The notes: generated by a model from the sequence alone, not told the origin. A DNA stretch of 64,000 bases from a bacterium (GCA_004297985.1 SCRA01000033.1:17487-81486), one strand, 5' to 3'. Positions 16,868 to 26,296 are shown, numbered from the stretch's first letter. Program-made: numbers and translations.

Positions 16868-17464
16868 ATGCCGTTCTTCAGAGCGTCAGATCCCACCGTG
16901 CCCCCAGGCCAAACGGTGACCGACGGCTTCCCCATCCTCCACGTCGGCGACGTCCCGACGTTCGACCCCGCTACGTGGCGGCTGCGCTTCTTCGGCCTCT
17001 GTACGCATCCGTACGAGCTGAACTGGGATCAGTTGCGTGCGTTGCCGGTCACGGAGTGGCACGGCGATATCCACTGCGTGACGCGTTGGACCAAGAAGGC
17101 CACCCAGTGGAGGGGCGTGCGCTTCCGTACGCTGGTCGAGCGCGCCGGGACGCTGCCTTCCGTCACGCACGTGCTGCAGTATGCCGAGAACGACTACACG
17201 ACCAATCTCCCGTTCGAGGTCATGCTCGGCGACGACGTGCTGATCGCGTACGAGTACGGCGGCCGGCCTATCGAGGCGATCCACGGCGGCCCCGTGCGCA
17301 TGCTCGTACCCAAGCGTTACTTTTGGAAGAGCGCGAAGTGGCTGACCGGCATCGAGTTTCTCGAAGGCGATCGCCCGGGGTTCTGGGAGGTGCGCGGCTA
17401 CCACAACGACGGCGACCCGTGGAAGGAAGAGCGTTACGCGGATATGCCGGCATGGATGGCATGA
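16868..17464 (+). CDS. YedY-like molybdopterin-dependent oxidoreductase
   Basis: A 198-residue Moco-domain protein of the sulfite oxidase/MsrP (YedY) superfamily. It contains the conserved Cys in WHGDIHCVTRWTKKATQWRGV and the segment AIHGGPVRMLVPKRYFWKSAKW. GAAGGAG precedes ATG 16868. Unlike the protein at 6692 it lacks a signal peptide and the C-terminal dimerisation domain, so it is probably cytoplasmic or partner-dependent. It overlaps the following nitroreductase-family gene by four bases (ATGA). The substrate is unknown. Confidence 0.88.
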   Translation: MPFFRASDPTVPPGQTVTDGFPILHVGDVPTFDPATWRLRFFGLCTHPYELNWDQLRALPVTEWHGDIHCVTRWTKKATQWRGVRFRTLVERAGTLPSVTHVLQYAENDYTTNLPFEVMLGDDVLIAYEYGGRPIEAIHGGPVRMLVPKRYFWKSAKWLTGIEFLEGDRPGFWEVRGYHNDGDPWKEERYADMPAWMA

Positions 17465-18039
17465 CGACGCGCACCGATGATATCCATCGCGTCATACGCG
17501 CGCGGCGCAGCATCGGCAAGATGCGCGAGGATGCGCCGCCGCGCGAGACCGTCGAGCGCATCGTGGAGGCGGCCACCTGGGCGCCATTTCACAAGTGTCA
17601 CGAGCCTTGGCGCTTCGTGATCCTGTGCGGCGAGGGGCGCGCGCGCCTGGGCGAGATCGCGGCGCGCACAGCCGATCTGTCGCGTCTCCCCGTCGAGGTC
17701 CACGAGCGGGTCCAGGCCAAGGAGCGCGGCAAGTTCGCGCGCGCCCCGTACGTGGTGGCCGTGATCGCCGAAGGCAGCGAGAACCCCATCGACGCCGAAG
17801 AGAACTACGCCTCCGCGGCGGCCGCCACGCAGAACATGCTGCTCGCGGCCTACGCCGAGGGGCTCGGCGGCTACTGGAGGACGGGGCGCCTAGCGCGCCA
17901 GCCCGAGATCCTTACGGCCCTGGGCGCCTCGACGGGGGAGCGGATCGCCGCCTTCGTCTACTTGGGCTACCCGGCCATCGCCCCAGCCGTCGCCACGCGT
18001 TCGCCGCTAGCAGTCAAGGCGCGCTGGCTCGACGCCTAG
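17461..18039 (+). CDS. Nitroreductase-family FMN protein
   Basis: A 192-residue flavoprotein of the nitroreductase fold. It has the FMN-binding start IRARRSIGKMREDAPP, the active-site region AATWAPFHKCHEPWRFVIL and the later helix NYASAAAATQNMLLAAYAEGLGGYWRTG. Translation is coupled to the upstream molybdoenzyme by an ATGA overlap. Such proteins reduce nitro compounds, quinones or flavins, and some belong to cofactor pathways; the substrate cannot be read from sequence. It converges on mutY with seven bases between. Confidence 0.88.
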   Translation: MTTRTDDIHRVIRARRSIGKMREDAPPRETVERIVEAATWAPFHKCHEPWRFVILCGEGRARLGEIAARTADLSRLPVEVHERVQAKERGKFARAPYVVAVIAEGSENPIDAEENYASAAAATQNMLLAAYAEGLGGYWRTGRLARQPEILTALGASTGERIAAFVYLGYPAIAPAVATRSPLAVKARWLDA

Positions 18040-18046
18040 CGGACGT

Positions 18047-18937
18047 TCAGGGAAGCCGGACGCGCCCGCCTTCGACGGCTGCCAACCCATCGCGCTGGAG
18101 GCCATCCACCAGCGCCGAGACGTCCGTGCGACCCAGCAGATCGCACAATTGTGCGACGCTCGCGCTCGCACCGTGAGGCAGCGCGCGCAAGTGATCGACG
18201 ATCCTGCCACGCGCGTAGCGCGTCGTCTCCTCGAACTTCAAGCGCGCCTGGGGGCCACGCGCGCGAGCATGTTTCCGCGCCGCCTCCTGGAGTGCGGCGG
18301 GATCGATGGGCGCCGCCAGGCAGTGGGCGCGCAGCGGACACACCAGACACTTCGGAGCACGCGCGGTGCAGATCGTGGCGCCGAGATCCATCATCGCCGA
18401 GCTCCAGGCGCGTCCTTCGCCCGGCGCAGCCAGCGTTACCGCCAAGCGCGCAAGGCTCCGCTCGTCGACACGCGGCGGGTGCTCGAGGCCGAAGGCGATG
18501 CGATGGACCACCCGGCGTACGTTGGTGTCCACGGGCGCATCGTCATCGTTGAAGGCAAAGGCACGCAACGCGGCCGCCGTATAGCTCCCGACGCCCGGCA
18601 GCGCCAAGAGTTCCTCCGTGGTGCGCGGGATCTGCCCGTCGTGGCGTTCGGCCACGGCGCGTGCGAGAGCGTGCAGGCGGACGGCACGCCGGTTGTAGCC
18701 AAGCCCCTGCCAGAGACGCACCGCTTCGGCAACGGGAGCCGAGGCGAGCGCCGCTAGCGTCGGGAACCGTGCGAGGAACGCCTCGAACTTGGGAACCACC
18801 CGCTCGACTTGCGTCTGCTGGAGCATGATTTCGCTGACCAGCACGCGGTAGGGATCAACGCGCTCTCGCCAGGGCAATCTGCGCCCATGCGAGCGGTACC
18901 ATGCCAGCAGATCGCGCCGCACTTCAGAGATTGCCAA
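18047..18937 (-). CDS. mutY: A/G-specific adenine glycosylase, short form
   Basis: MutY removes adenine mispaired with 8-oxoguanine. The catalytic Glu is in EIMLQQTQV, the helix-hairpin-helix in LPGVGSYTAAALRAFA, the Asp in PVDTNVRRVVHR, and the [4Fe-4S] ligands in CTARAPKCLVCPLRAHC. Beyond the cluster only about 90 residues remain and they do not look like the usual NUDIX-type 8-oxoG recognition domain. TTG 18937 is my preferred start because it gives the family N-terminus (LAISEVRRDLLAWYRSHGR); an ATG at 19042 would add 35 atypical residues. Confidence 0.9.
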   Translation of the reverse strand: MAISEVRRDLLAWYRSHGRRLPWRERVDPYRVLVSEIMLQQTQVERVVPKFEAFLARFPTLAALASAPVAEAVRLWQGLGYNRRAVRLHALARAVAERHDGQIPRTTEELLALPGVGSYTAAALRAFAFNDDDAPVDTNVRRVVHRIAFGLEHPPRVDERSLARLAVTLAAPGEGRAWSSAMMDLGATICTARAPKCLVCPLRAHCLAAPIDPAALQEAARKHARARGPQARLKFEETTRYARGRIVDHLRALPHGASASVAQLCDLLGRTDVSALVDGLQRDGLAAVEGGRVRLP

Positions 18938-19063
18938 CGATGGAGATTTGTTGCGCGTTTCGTCGGCTCCGTTGCGCGAGTTTTTCACGATGTCTCTCGC
19001 AGCAGGACGGTTCTCGAACCGAGCCAAAGGAGAGGCCGCCATCTACTACGTGGGAGGTTACTC

Positions 19064-20158
19064 GTGGCCGCGCCGTTCAAACCGTTCACCGATTCGCCTA
19101 TTGCGTATGTCGACAACGACGGGAATTCCGTCGCGAAGATGAAGTCCAACTTCAGCGACGACGATCTGAAGAAACTCTACCGCTTGATGGTGCTCTGCCG
19201 CGCTATCGACGACCGCGGCTACATCATGGTGCGCCAGGGCCGCGCCGGCTTCCTCGCGCAGACGGCCGGGCAGGAGGCTGCGCAGATCGGCAGCGCCTTC
19301 ATGCTCAAGAAGAAGGACTGGGTCTTCACCACCCACCGCGAGCTGGGCGCCGCGCTGACCAAGGGTATGACCCCGGGGCAGCTCCTGGCGCACGTCCTGG
19401 GTAAAGACCTCGACCCCAGCAAGGGGCGCAACATGCCTAGCCACTACGGAGACGGCGAGCTGAACATCGTCACCCCTTCCTCGGTGGTCGGCAACAAGAC
19501 CCCCGCCGCCGTGGGCGTCGGGATGGCCGCCGCGATCCGTAAGACCGGTCAGGTTGCGATGTGCTACATGGGCGACGGCGCCACCTCGGAGGGCGACACG
19601 CTGGCCGCCTTCAACTTCGCCGGCGTCTTCAACGCACCGACGATCTTTGCGTTGCAGAACAACCAATACGCTATCTCGATCGACGTGAAGCACCAAACCA
19701 AGAGCCGCACCTTCGCAGAGAAGGCGGCCGCCTTCGGCTTCGATGGCTACCTGGTCGACGGTAACGACGTCATCGCCTGTGCTGAGGTCTCGAAGTTCGC
19801 CATCGACAAGGCGCGCACCGGCGGCGGGCCCACGCTCATCGAGTTCCTCACCTATCGCTATGGTCCGCACTCCTCGGCCGATGATGACTCCCGCTACCGC
19901 AAGAAAGAGGAGATCGAGCTTTGGCGCAACACGCGCGACCCGATCATGCGTATGCGGAAGTTCCTCACCAAGCAGGGCCTCTTGGACGACACGTCCGAGG
20001 CGAAGATGCAAGAAGAGATCAAGCAGGCGGTCGAGGAGGGGCTCACTGAGGCAGAGGCCTCGCCGCTGCCCGCCCCGGAGACGGTCTTCGACCACGCCTA
20101 CGCCACGCTGTTGCCCCACCAGATCGACGAGAAGATCGAGATCTTCGGCCACGCATAG
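19064..20158 (+). CDS. 2-oxoacid dehydrogenase E1 component, alpha subunit
   Basis: A thiamine-diphosphate-dependent decarboxylase subunit (364 residues). The ThDP motif runs from GDGATSEGDTLAAFNFAGVF to ALQNNQYAIS. Other family marks are RQGRAGFLAQTAGQEAAQIG, the MPSHYGDGELN loop and the phosphorylation-loop-like YRYGPHSSADDDSRYR. GGGAGG precedes GTG 19064. It opens E1alpha-E1beta-E2-E3-lipB-lipA. Sequence style suits either pyruvate or branched-chain 2-oxoacids. Confidence 0.93.
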   Translation: MAAPFKPFTDSPIAYVDNDGNSVAKMKSNFSDDDLKKLYRLMVLCRAIDDRGYIMVRQGRAGFLAQTAGQEAAQIGSAFMLKKKDWVFTTHRELGAALTKGMTPGQLLAHVLGKDLDPSKGRNMPSHYGDGELNIVTPSSVVGNKTPAAVGVGMAAAIRKTGQVAMCYMGDGATSEGDTLAAFNFAGVFNAPTIFALQNNQYAISIDVKHQTKSRTFAEKAAAFGFDGYLVDGNDVIACAEVSKFAIDKARTGGGPTLIEFLTYRYGPHSSADDDSRYRKKEEIELWRNTRDPIMRMRKFLTKQGLLDDTSEAKMQEEIKQAVEEGLTEAEASPLPAPETVFDHAYATLLPHQIDEKIEIFGHA

Positions 20159-20176
20159 GATCGGATAGAGAGAACG

Positions 20177-21169
20177 ATGCCAATTGAAACCGCAACCAAG
20201 ACGATGACCATGGTGCAAGCCGTGCGCGAGGCGATGCTCGAAGAGATGCGCCTCGACGACACGGTCTGCATCCTTGGCGAGGACGTAGGGCCGCGCGGCG
20301 GAGTCTTCCTCTGTACGGAGGGTCTGCACGCGGAGTTCGGTCCCGATCGCGTGATCGACACGCCGCTCTCCGAGGCCGGGATTCTCGGCAGCGCTCTCGG
20401 CATGGCGATGAACGGCCTGCGCCCGGTCGCCGAGATCCAGTTCATCGACTTCCTGTTCCCCGGCTACGACCAGCTCTATAGCGAGATTGCCAAGATGCGC
20501 TATCGCTCTGCCGGCATGTTCAAGGCACCGATGGTCATCCGCGGACCCTACGGCGGCGGCGTGCGCGGCGGCGTCTACCACTCGCAGTCCCCGGAGGAGC
20601 TCTTCGCCCACATCCCGGGCCTCAAGGTCGTCATCCCCTCCAACCCGTACGACGCCAAAGGGCTATTGATTGCCGCCATCCGAGACGAGGATCCCGTCGT
20701 CTTCCTGGAGCCCAAACGCATCTATCGCGGAGTCAAGAGCGAGGTTCCGGGGGGCGCCTACACGGTGCCGATCGGCAAGGCCAACGTCGTCCGGGAAGGC
20801 AGCGATGCCACCCTGATCTCCTACGGCGCCATGCTGCACGTAGCGCTCGAAGCCGCCGACCGTCTCGCTGCCGAAGGCAAGAACGTCGAAGTAATCGACT
20901 TGCGCTCACTCGTGCCGTATGATGGCGAGACGATCCTGACCAGCGTCAAGAAGACCGGTCACGCCGTCGTCGTGGTCGAGGCTCCCAAGCTGGGCAGCTT
21001 CGCCAACGAGATCAGCGCGTACATCGCCGAGAAGGCGATCGAATATCTGGAGGGGCCGATCATGCGCGTCGCTTCGATCGACACCTCTGTTCCGTACAAC
21101 CTCGAGAAGTATTACCTCCCCGATGCCGACCGCATCGTGAAGGCGACGAAGAAGACGCTCGAGTTCTAG
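20177..21169 (+). CDS. 2-oxoacid dehydrogenase E1 component, beta subunit
   Basis: A 330-residue partner of the E1alpha subunit; together they form an alpha2beta2 decarboxylase. Motifs are [43 protein letters not shown], the active-site [18 protein letters not shown] and the C-terminal transketolase domain with [22 protein letters not shown] is typical of branched-chain and related E1beta proteins, which slightly favours that substrate class. It lies 18 bases after E1alpha. Confidence 0.94.
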   Translation: MPIETATKTMTMVQAVREAMLEEMRLDDTVCILGEDVGPRGGVFLCTEGLHAEFGPDRVIDTPLSEAGILGSALGMAMNGLRPVAEIQFIDFLFPGYDQLYSEIAKMRYRSAGMFKAPMVIRGPYGGGVRGGVYHSQSPEELFAHIPGLKVVIPSNPYDAKGLLIAAIRDEDPVVFLEPKRIYRGVKSEVPGGAYTVPIGKANVVREGSDATLISYGAMLHVALEAADRLAAEGKNVEVIDLRSLVPYDGETILTSVKKTGHAVVVVEAPKLGSFANEISAYIAEKAIEYLEGPIMRVASIDTSVPYNLEKYYLPDADRIVKATKKTLEF

Positions 21170-21205
21170 ACCCCCATCGAGGCTGCGAGGTGGGGAGGAG
21201 TATCC

Positions 21206-22537
21206 ATGGCTGAAGTCTACGAGATGCCGGAGCTGGCAGAGAGCGTCGTCGAGGGCGAAGTTCTCCGTTGGATCAAGCAGGAAGGCGAACGCGTCGAACG
21301 CGATGAGCCGTTCGTCGAGATCATGACGGAGAAGGTGACCGTGGAGGTCCCCGCTCCCCATGCCGGTACGCTGATCAAGCTGCTGGCAAAGGAGGGCCAG
21401 GTGCTCCCGGTCGGTGCGCCGTTGGCCGTCTTCGGCGAGCCCGGCGAGGACGTCGAGGCGCTGCTGAAGCGTTTCAAACCCTCCCACGGCGGTCAAGCCG
21501 CAGCCCCGGTGCCCGCTCCCGCCGAACCGCCAGCAACGCTGGCCGCCCCGCCCGTCCAGGCGATCGTCGTGCCGCCCAACGTTCCCGCGGCGCTTCCCGC
21601 CAACGGCGCGGCCTCACCGCAGCCGGTACATCGTGAGGGACGCCCGCTGGCTGCCCCGGCCATTCGCCTCTACGCCCGGCAGAACGATGTCGACCTAACG
21701 TTTGTCGAGGGCTCCGGCCCCTCCGGACGGATCCGCCGCGAAGACGTCGACCGCTTCCTCAGCGGCCGCGCAGGGGTCACCGCCGCACCAGCCCTCGCTC
21801 CGGCTCCTGCTGCGCCGGCTGCCATCTGGCGCGGTCCCAACGACCGCGCCGAGCCCCTCAAGGGCTTGCGCCGCGTGATCGCGCAGCGGATGCCGCAGTC
21901 GAAGCACACCTCGGCGCACACGCTCAACGTCGACGAAGCCGACATGACGGCGCTGGTCGAGTTGCGTAAGCGCCTGAAGCCCGCCGCCGAGGCGCAGGGA
22001 GTCAAGCTCACCTATCTGGCGTTCTTCGTCAAAGCAACGGTCGCCGCACTCAAGAAGCACCCGTACGTCAACGCCAGCCTCGACGAGGCAGCGCGCGAGA
22101 TCATCCTGCGCGGCGACTACAACGTCGGCATCGCGGTCGACACCGAACAGGGCCTCACCGTGCCGGTGATCCATCATACCGATCGCCGCTCGGTGCTCGA
22201 TATCGCGAGCGAGATCGCGCGTCTGGCGGAGGCGGCCCGCGGTGGAAAGCTCACTCCGGCGGACGTGGAGCGCGGCACGTTCACGATCAGCAACTCCGGC
22301 TCGATCGGCGGCCTCTTCACGGCGCCGGTGATCAACCAGCCGGAGGTAGCGATCCTCGGCGTCCATCCCATCAAACTGCGGCCAGTCGTGCGCGAAGGAG
22401 CGATCGTCGCGCGCGAGATGACCTACGTCTCGCTCACGTACGATCACCGCCTGGTTGACGGCGCGCTTGCCGTACGCTTCTTGAGCGACATCATTCGTCT
22501 GCTCGAGAGCCCCGAGATGTTGCTCATCGAAGGGTAG
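21206..22537 (+). CDS. 2-oxoacid dehydrogenase E2, dihydrolipoamide acyltransferase
   Basis: The 443-residue core of the complex. An N-terminal lipoyl domain carries the lipoylated Lys in EIMTEKVTVEVPAP (about residue 43). A Pro/Ala-rich flexible linker follows, then a peripheral-subunit-binding domain (APAIRLYARQNDVDLTFVEG), a second linker and the catalytic domain with the active-site His in YDHRLVDGALAVRFL. It has one lipoyl domain only. It is preceded by GGGGAGG and lies 36 bases after E1beta. The lipoyl group is probably made by the LipB and LipA encoded downstream. Confidence 0.95.
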   Translation: MAEVYEMPELAESVVEGEVLRWIKQEGERVERDEPFVEIMTEKVTVEVPAPHAGTLIKLLAKEGQVLPVGAPLAVFGEPGEDVEALLKRFKPSHGGQAAAPVPAPAEPPATLAAPPVQAIVVPPNVPAALPANGAASPQPVHREGRPLAAPAIRLYARQNDVDLTFVEGSGPSGRIRREDVDRFLSGRAGVTAAPALAPAPAAPAAIWRGPNDRAEPLKGLRRVIAQRMPQSKHTSAHTLNVDEADMTALVELRKRLKPAAEAQGVKLTYLAFFVKATVAALKKHPYVNASLDEAAREIILRGDYNVGIAVDTEQGLTVPVIHHTDRRSVLDIASEIARLAEAARGGKLTPADVERGTFTISNSGSIGGLFTAPVINQPEVAILGVHPIKLRPVVREGAIVAREMTYVSLTYDHRLVDGALAVRFLSDIIRLLESPEMLLIEG

Positions 22538-22567
22538 CGCAAAGGCGTTACGCCACCTGAAAACAGA

Positions 22568-22600
22568 GCCCCCGGGCGCGACGTGGCGTCTGGGGGTTCT
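22568..22600 (+). promoter_or_regulatory. Hairpin between E2 and E3 genes
   Basis: GCCCCC (22568-22573) pairs with GGGGGT (22592-22597), and inside it GACG/CGTC closes a TGG loop; TTCTTG follows. The stem lies in the 136-base gap between E2 and E3 genes on the same strand. It may be a weak terminator or attenuator setting the ratio of E3 to E1/E2, or an mRNA-processing site. Confidence 0.5.
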
Positions 22601-22673
22601 TGCACCGCGACGTCGAAACCGCCGCGTGGCAAGTCGAATCGAACCGAATCGAACGCATGAAGGAGCTTGAATC

Positions 22674-24116
22674 GTGGCTGAACAGCAGGTAGACGCAGTC
22701 GTCATCGGCGCCGGGCCGGGCGGATACCATGCGGCGATCCGTTTGGGTCAACTCGGCAAGAAGGTGGTCTGCGTCGACCGCGACGCAGTCGGCGGCGTCT
22801 GCTTGAACTGGGGCTGCATCCCTACCAAGGCGCTGCTGCATGTCAGCGAAGTCGCGCGCCACGCCCGCAACGGCGCGGAGATCGGCATCGAGGTCCCGCA
22901 GGTCAACGTGAATATAGCTGGAGTTCAGAAGTTCACGATGGACGTCGTGACGGCGAACGTCAAGGGCGTGGAGACGCTCTTCAAGGGCAACAATGTGCAG
23001 TGGGCGATCGGCGAGGGCTCCTTCGTCGACAAGAACACCGTCAAAGTTACCAAGAAAGACGGCTCCAGCGAGACCTATAAGGCCAGAGACGTCGTCATCG
23101 CCACCGGCGGCGCCCCGGTCGACGTGAAGGCGTGGCCGCGCGACGGCAAGCTCATCCTGAACTCGGACGACGCGGTGCGTCTGCCGAGCGTGCCAAAGCG
23201 CCTGCTGGTGATCGGCGGCGGCGTGATCGGCCTCGAATTCGCTACCGTGTACAATCGCATGGGCGCCGCGGTAACCGTCGTCGAGATGATGCCCAATCTG
23301 CTTACCGGAACCGATCTCGAGATCTCCAAGACGATGGGGCGTATTCTCAAGAAGCAGAAGATCGAGGTGCTCACCAACACCAAGGTCGAGAAGCTCGAGA
23401 AGGGCGCCTCCACGGTGAAGGCGACGATCAACGGCGAGGGTACCGCCAACAAGCCCGAGACCCGCGAGTACGATCAGGTGCTGGTGGCCGTCGGGCGACG
23501 CCCCGTCACGGACAATCTCGGACTGGAGAAAGCCGGCCTAGCCCTAGACGAGAAGGGCTTCATCAACGTCGACGCTCAGCGCCGCACGAGCGTGCCGGGT
23601 ATCTGGGCGATCGGCGACATCACCGGCGGCCCGCTGCTGGCGCACAAAGCCATGAAGGAGGGCGTAGTCGCCGCCGAGGCGATCGCGGGGCTCCCCGGCG
23701 TGGCCTACGATCCCGTTGCCGTGCCAAACTGCGTCTACACCGACCCAGAGATCGCCACCGTGGGCCTCTCCGAAGAGGAGGCGAAGGCCCAAGGATACGA
23801 GCTGCGCATCGGCAAGTTCCCGCTGGCGGCTAGCGGGCGCGCGCGCTCGATGCACGAGAGCGACGGCATGATCAAACTCATCGGCGACAAGAAGACCGAT
23901 GTGCTGCTGGGCATGCACATCATCGCGCCGCAGGCCGAGTCGCTGATCGGCGAAGGCGTGATCGCGCTGGAGATGGGAGCCACCCTCGAGGACATCGGCC
24001 TCTCCATCCACCCGCACCCCACGCTCACCGAGAGCATCCAGGATGCCGCCGAGGCCGCCCACGGCAAGGCGATCCACATCATGAACCCAAAGCCGGCGGC
24101 GGCCGCCGCCAAATAG
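22674..24116 (+). CDS. lpdA: Dihydrolipoyl dehydrogenase (E3)
   Basis: A 480-residue FAD disulfide oxidoreductase that reoxidises dihydrolipoyl groups of E2 and of the glycine-cleavage H protein. The FAD-binding start is VVIGAGPGGYHAAIRLGQLG; the redox cysteines are in GGVCLNWGCIPTKAL; the NAD-binding segment is LLVIGGGVIGLEFATVYNRMG; the C-terminal catalytic His-Glu is in SIHPHPTLTESIQDA. GTG 22674 has AAGGAG upstream. The H-protein gene elsewhere in this window implies a shared E3. Confidence 0.96.
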   Translation: MAEQQVDAVVIGAGPGGYHAAIRLGQLGKKVVCVDRDAVGGVCLNWGCIPTKALLHVSEVARHARNGAEIGIEVPQVNVNIAGVQKFTMDVVTANVKGVETLFKGNNVQWAIGEGSFVDKNTVKVTKKDGSSETYKARDVVIATGGAPVDVKAWPRDGKLILNSDDAVRLPSVPKRLLVIGGGVIGLEFATVYNRMGAAVTVVEMMPNLLTGTDLEISKTMGRILKKQKIEVLTNTKVEKLEKGASTVKATINGEGTANKPETREYDQVLVAVGRRPVTDNLGLEKAGLALDEKGFINVDAQRRTSVPGIWAIGDITGGPLLAHKAMKEGVVAAEAIAGLPGVAYDPVAVPNCVYTDPEIATVGLSEEEAKAQGYELRIGKFPLAASGRARSMHESDGMIKLIGDKKTDVLLGMHIIAPQAESLIGEGVIALEMGATLEDIGLSIHPHPTLTESIQDAAEAAHGKAIHIMNPKPAAAAAK

Positions 24117-24126
24117 GATTCGCGAG

Positions 24127-24924
24127 ATGTCCGAGCGAGAGCCCGCGCGGGGAACCCCGGCGGGCTCTCCGCGTGCTCTGGAGCCCGTGAGCGACGTACC
24201 CCACTTCGCGCGCCTCGTCGACCTCGGTCGCAAGCGCTTCGGCCCGGTGCTCGAGCTGCAGCGCCGTCTCCATGCGGCGCGAGTCGCCGACGAGATCCCC
24301 GACACCTGGCTACTCGTCGAACACGAGCCGGTGATCACTCTCGGGCGCAACGCGCAAGAGGAGAATCTGCTCCTGCCGCGGCCGCTGTTGGAGCGCCACG
24401 GCGTGGAGGTTTTCGAGATCGAGCGGGGCGGCGACGTGACCTACCACGGGCCCGGCCAACTGGTGGTCTATCCAATCCGCAAGCTGGCTCGTTTCCGCGA
24501 GATCGTCCCGCTTGTGCGCTCCCTAGAGGGCGCGGTGATCGAGGCACTGGCGGTCTTCGGGATCGCGGGTGAGCGCTGGAGCGAACACGCCGGCGTCTGG
24601 GTCCATGACGAGCAGATCTGTGCCGTCGGCCTCGCCGTCCAGAAGATGGTCTCGCTCCACGGGATCGCGCTGAACGTCTCGACCGATCTCTCCTACCCGC
24701 AACTCATCAATCCATGCGGCCTCCCGGATCGCGGCGTCACGTCGATCGCGCGAGAGACGGGGCGTGCCGTGAGTCTTGCCGAGGCCAAGCTGGCCCTCGT
24801 GCCCGCGCTCGGAAAAGCCTTCCACGCAGCTTTCGTCGAGACGCCGCTGGCGGAAGCCGACCCTGACCTGAGACCAAACTCGCAAGGCGAGTCTCCACCA
24901 TCCGCGAAAAATAGCCCGCTGTGA
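24127..24924 (+). CDS. lipB: Octanoyltransferase LipB with substituted catalytic Lys
   Basis: LipB moves octanoyl groups from acyl carrier protein to lipoyl domains. Family motifs are [33 protein letters not shown] and the thiol nucleophile in [14 protein letters not shown]. At the site where the family has the catalytic Lys (K before I/V-x-A-x-G), this protein reads [12 protein letters not shown], i.e. Gln. The protein is also long (265 residues) with extra N- and C-terminal tails. It overlaps lipA by four bases (GTGA) and follows E3 by ten bases, a functional lipoylation operon. Confidence 0.92.
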   Translation: MSEREPARGTPAGSPRALEPVSDVPHFARLVDLGRKRFGPVLELQRRLHAARVADEIPDTWLLVEHEPVITLGRNAQEENLLLPRPLLERHGVEVFEIERGGDVTYHGPGQLVVYPIRKLARFREIVPLVRSLEGAVIEALAVFGIAGERWSEHAGVWVHDEQICAVGLAVQKMVSLHGIALNVSTDLSYPQLINPCGLPDRGVTSIARETGRAVSLAEAKLALVPALGKAFHAAFVETPLAEADPDLRPNSQGESPPSAKNSPL

Positions 24925-25775
24925 TCACGCAAAAGCCGGACTGGCTCAAAGTCAAGCTCCCCACGGGTGACACCTACAACAACCTCCGCGAACACGTAAA
25001 GGGTCTCAAACTCCACACGGTCTGCCAGGAGGCGCGCTGCCCGAACATCGCTGAATGTTGGGGCCGCGGCACGGCGACGATCATGATCCTCGGCGATACG
25101 TGCACCCGCGGCTGCCGCTTCTGCGCCGTCAAGACGGGCAATCCAAAGAAGATGGTCGACTGGGACGAGCCGCGGCGCGTCGCCGAAGCCTGCGTCGAGC
25201 TCAACTGGAAGTACGTCGTGCTGACCTCCGTCGACCGCGACGACCTCCACGACGGCGGCGCCGCCATCTTCGCGGAGACCGTGCGCCAGATCCACGAGCG
25301 ATTGCCCGAGACGAAGGTCGAGTGCCTCACCGGCGACTTTCGCGGCAACCTGGAGCAAGTCAAGATCGTCCTCGACTCCGGGATGGATGTCTTCGCGCAC
25401 AATCTCGAGACGTGCCGCCGGCTGACGCCCAGCGTGCGCGATCGCCGTGCCTCGTTCGATCAAACGCTCAAGGTGCTGAAGTACGCCAAGGGGACGGAGT
25501 TGGCGCACTTCGTGAAGACGTCGCTCATGCTGGGCTTGGGCGAGACCGAAGACGAGATCGAGCAGACCATGGACGAGGCGCACGCCATCGGCGTCGACAT
25601 CTTCACCATGGGGCAGTATCTTCAGCCGACCAAGAAGCATCTGCCGGTGATCGAGTTCGTGCCTCCCGAGAAGTTCCAGCGCCTCAAGAAGCTCGGTCTC
25701 TCGAAAGGCTTCCGCCAAGTCGTCGCCGGCCCGCTCGTTCGCTCTTCGTACCACGCCGAAGAGGCGTTCCAGTAG
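24921..25775 (+). CDS. lipA: Lipoyl synthase
   Basis: A radical-SAM enzyme (284 residues) inserting two sulfurs into octanoyl groups on E2 and H protein. The auxiliary-cluster cysteines are in [12 protein letters not shown], the SAM-cluster cysteines in [10 protein letters not shown], and the C-terminal RSSYHAEE carries the conserved Ser ligand. GTG 24921 overlaps the lipB stop. It ends the 2-oxoacid dehydrogenase operon, and a terminator follows. Confidence 0.96.
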   Translation: MITQKPDWLKVKLPTGDTYNNLREHVKGLKLHTVCQEARCPNIAECWGRGTATIMILGDTCTRGCRFCAVKTGNPKKMVDWDEPRRVAEACVELNWKYVVLTSVDRDDLHDGGAAIFAETVRQIHERLPETKVECLTGDFRGNLEQVKIVLDSGMDVFAHNLETCRRLTPSVRDRRASFDQTLKVLKYAKGTELAHFVKTSLMLGLGETEDEIEQTMDEAHAIGVDIFTMGQYLQPTKKHLPVIEFVPPEKFQRLKKLGLSKGFRQVVAGPLVRSSYHAEEAFQ

Positions 25776-25796
25776 ATTCTCTCTATCGCACATGAG

Positions 25797-25829
25797 AAAG
25801 GCGCCCGCTGCGCGCGGGCACCTTTCTTC
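25797..25829 (+). terminator. Rho-independent terminator after lipA
   Basis: AAAGG/CCTTT and GCCCGC/GCGGGC form a two-part stem (25797-25825) with single-base mismatches between the parts, ending in CCTTTCTTC. Because A-rich and T-rich ends mirror each other it can work in both directions, for lipA on the + strand and osmC on the - strand. Confidence 0.85.
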
Positions 25830-25847
25830 GTTGTGCCTTATCGGCGG

Positions 25848-26276
25848 TTAGGCAGCCGAGAGCAGCTTCGCCTGAAGAGAGATCTTCGCCCCCGCCAGAG
25901 CCTTGGAGACGGGGCAGCCCTCCTTGGCGTCGTTCGCGCACTTCTGGAACGCCTTCTCGTCGATGCCTGGCACCTCTGCTTCGGTCGTGAGATCGATCGT
26001 GGTAATCGAGAGCGTCTCGATGTCGATCGTAACCTTCGCCGTGGTGTGGATGCGCTTGGGCGTGAATCCGGCCTTCCCGAGAATGAGCGAGAGCGCCATG
26101 CTGAAGCAGCCCGCGTGCGCCGCGCCGATCAGCTCCTCGGGGTTGGTCCCCGCGGCGCTCTCGAAGCGCGAGCCAAACGAATAGACACCCGAGAAGGCGC
26201 CGCTTCCGAGCTTCAGTGAGCCGCTGCCCTGCTTGACATCACCCTTCCACTCGGCCTCTGCCGTACGAACCGTCAT
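25848..26276 (-). CDS. osmC: OsmC-family peroxiredoxin
   Basis: A 142-residue thiol peroxidase acting on organic hydroperoxides. The two reactive cysteines are in AAHAGCFSMALS and KEGCPVSKAL, and an essential Glu lies in GTNPEELIGA. The N-terminus (TAEAEWKGDVKQGSGSLKLGSG) is the usual beta-hairpin start. It is read towards the lipA terminator and lies 20 bases downstream of the glutamate dehydrogenase gene on the same strand, so they may be co-transcribed. Confidence 0.93.
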   Translation of the reverse strand: MTVRTAEAEWKGDVKQGSGSLKLGSGAFSGVYSFGSRFESAAGTNPEELIGAAHAGCFSMALSLILGKAGFTPKRIHTTAKVTIDIETLSITTIDLTTEAEVPGIDEKAFQKCANDAKEGCPVSKALAGAKISLQAKLLSAA

Positions 26277-26296
26277 ATCATACCTCCGACCATATC

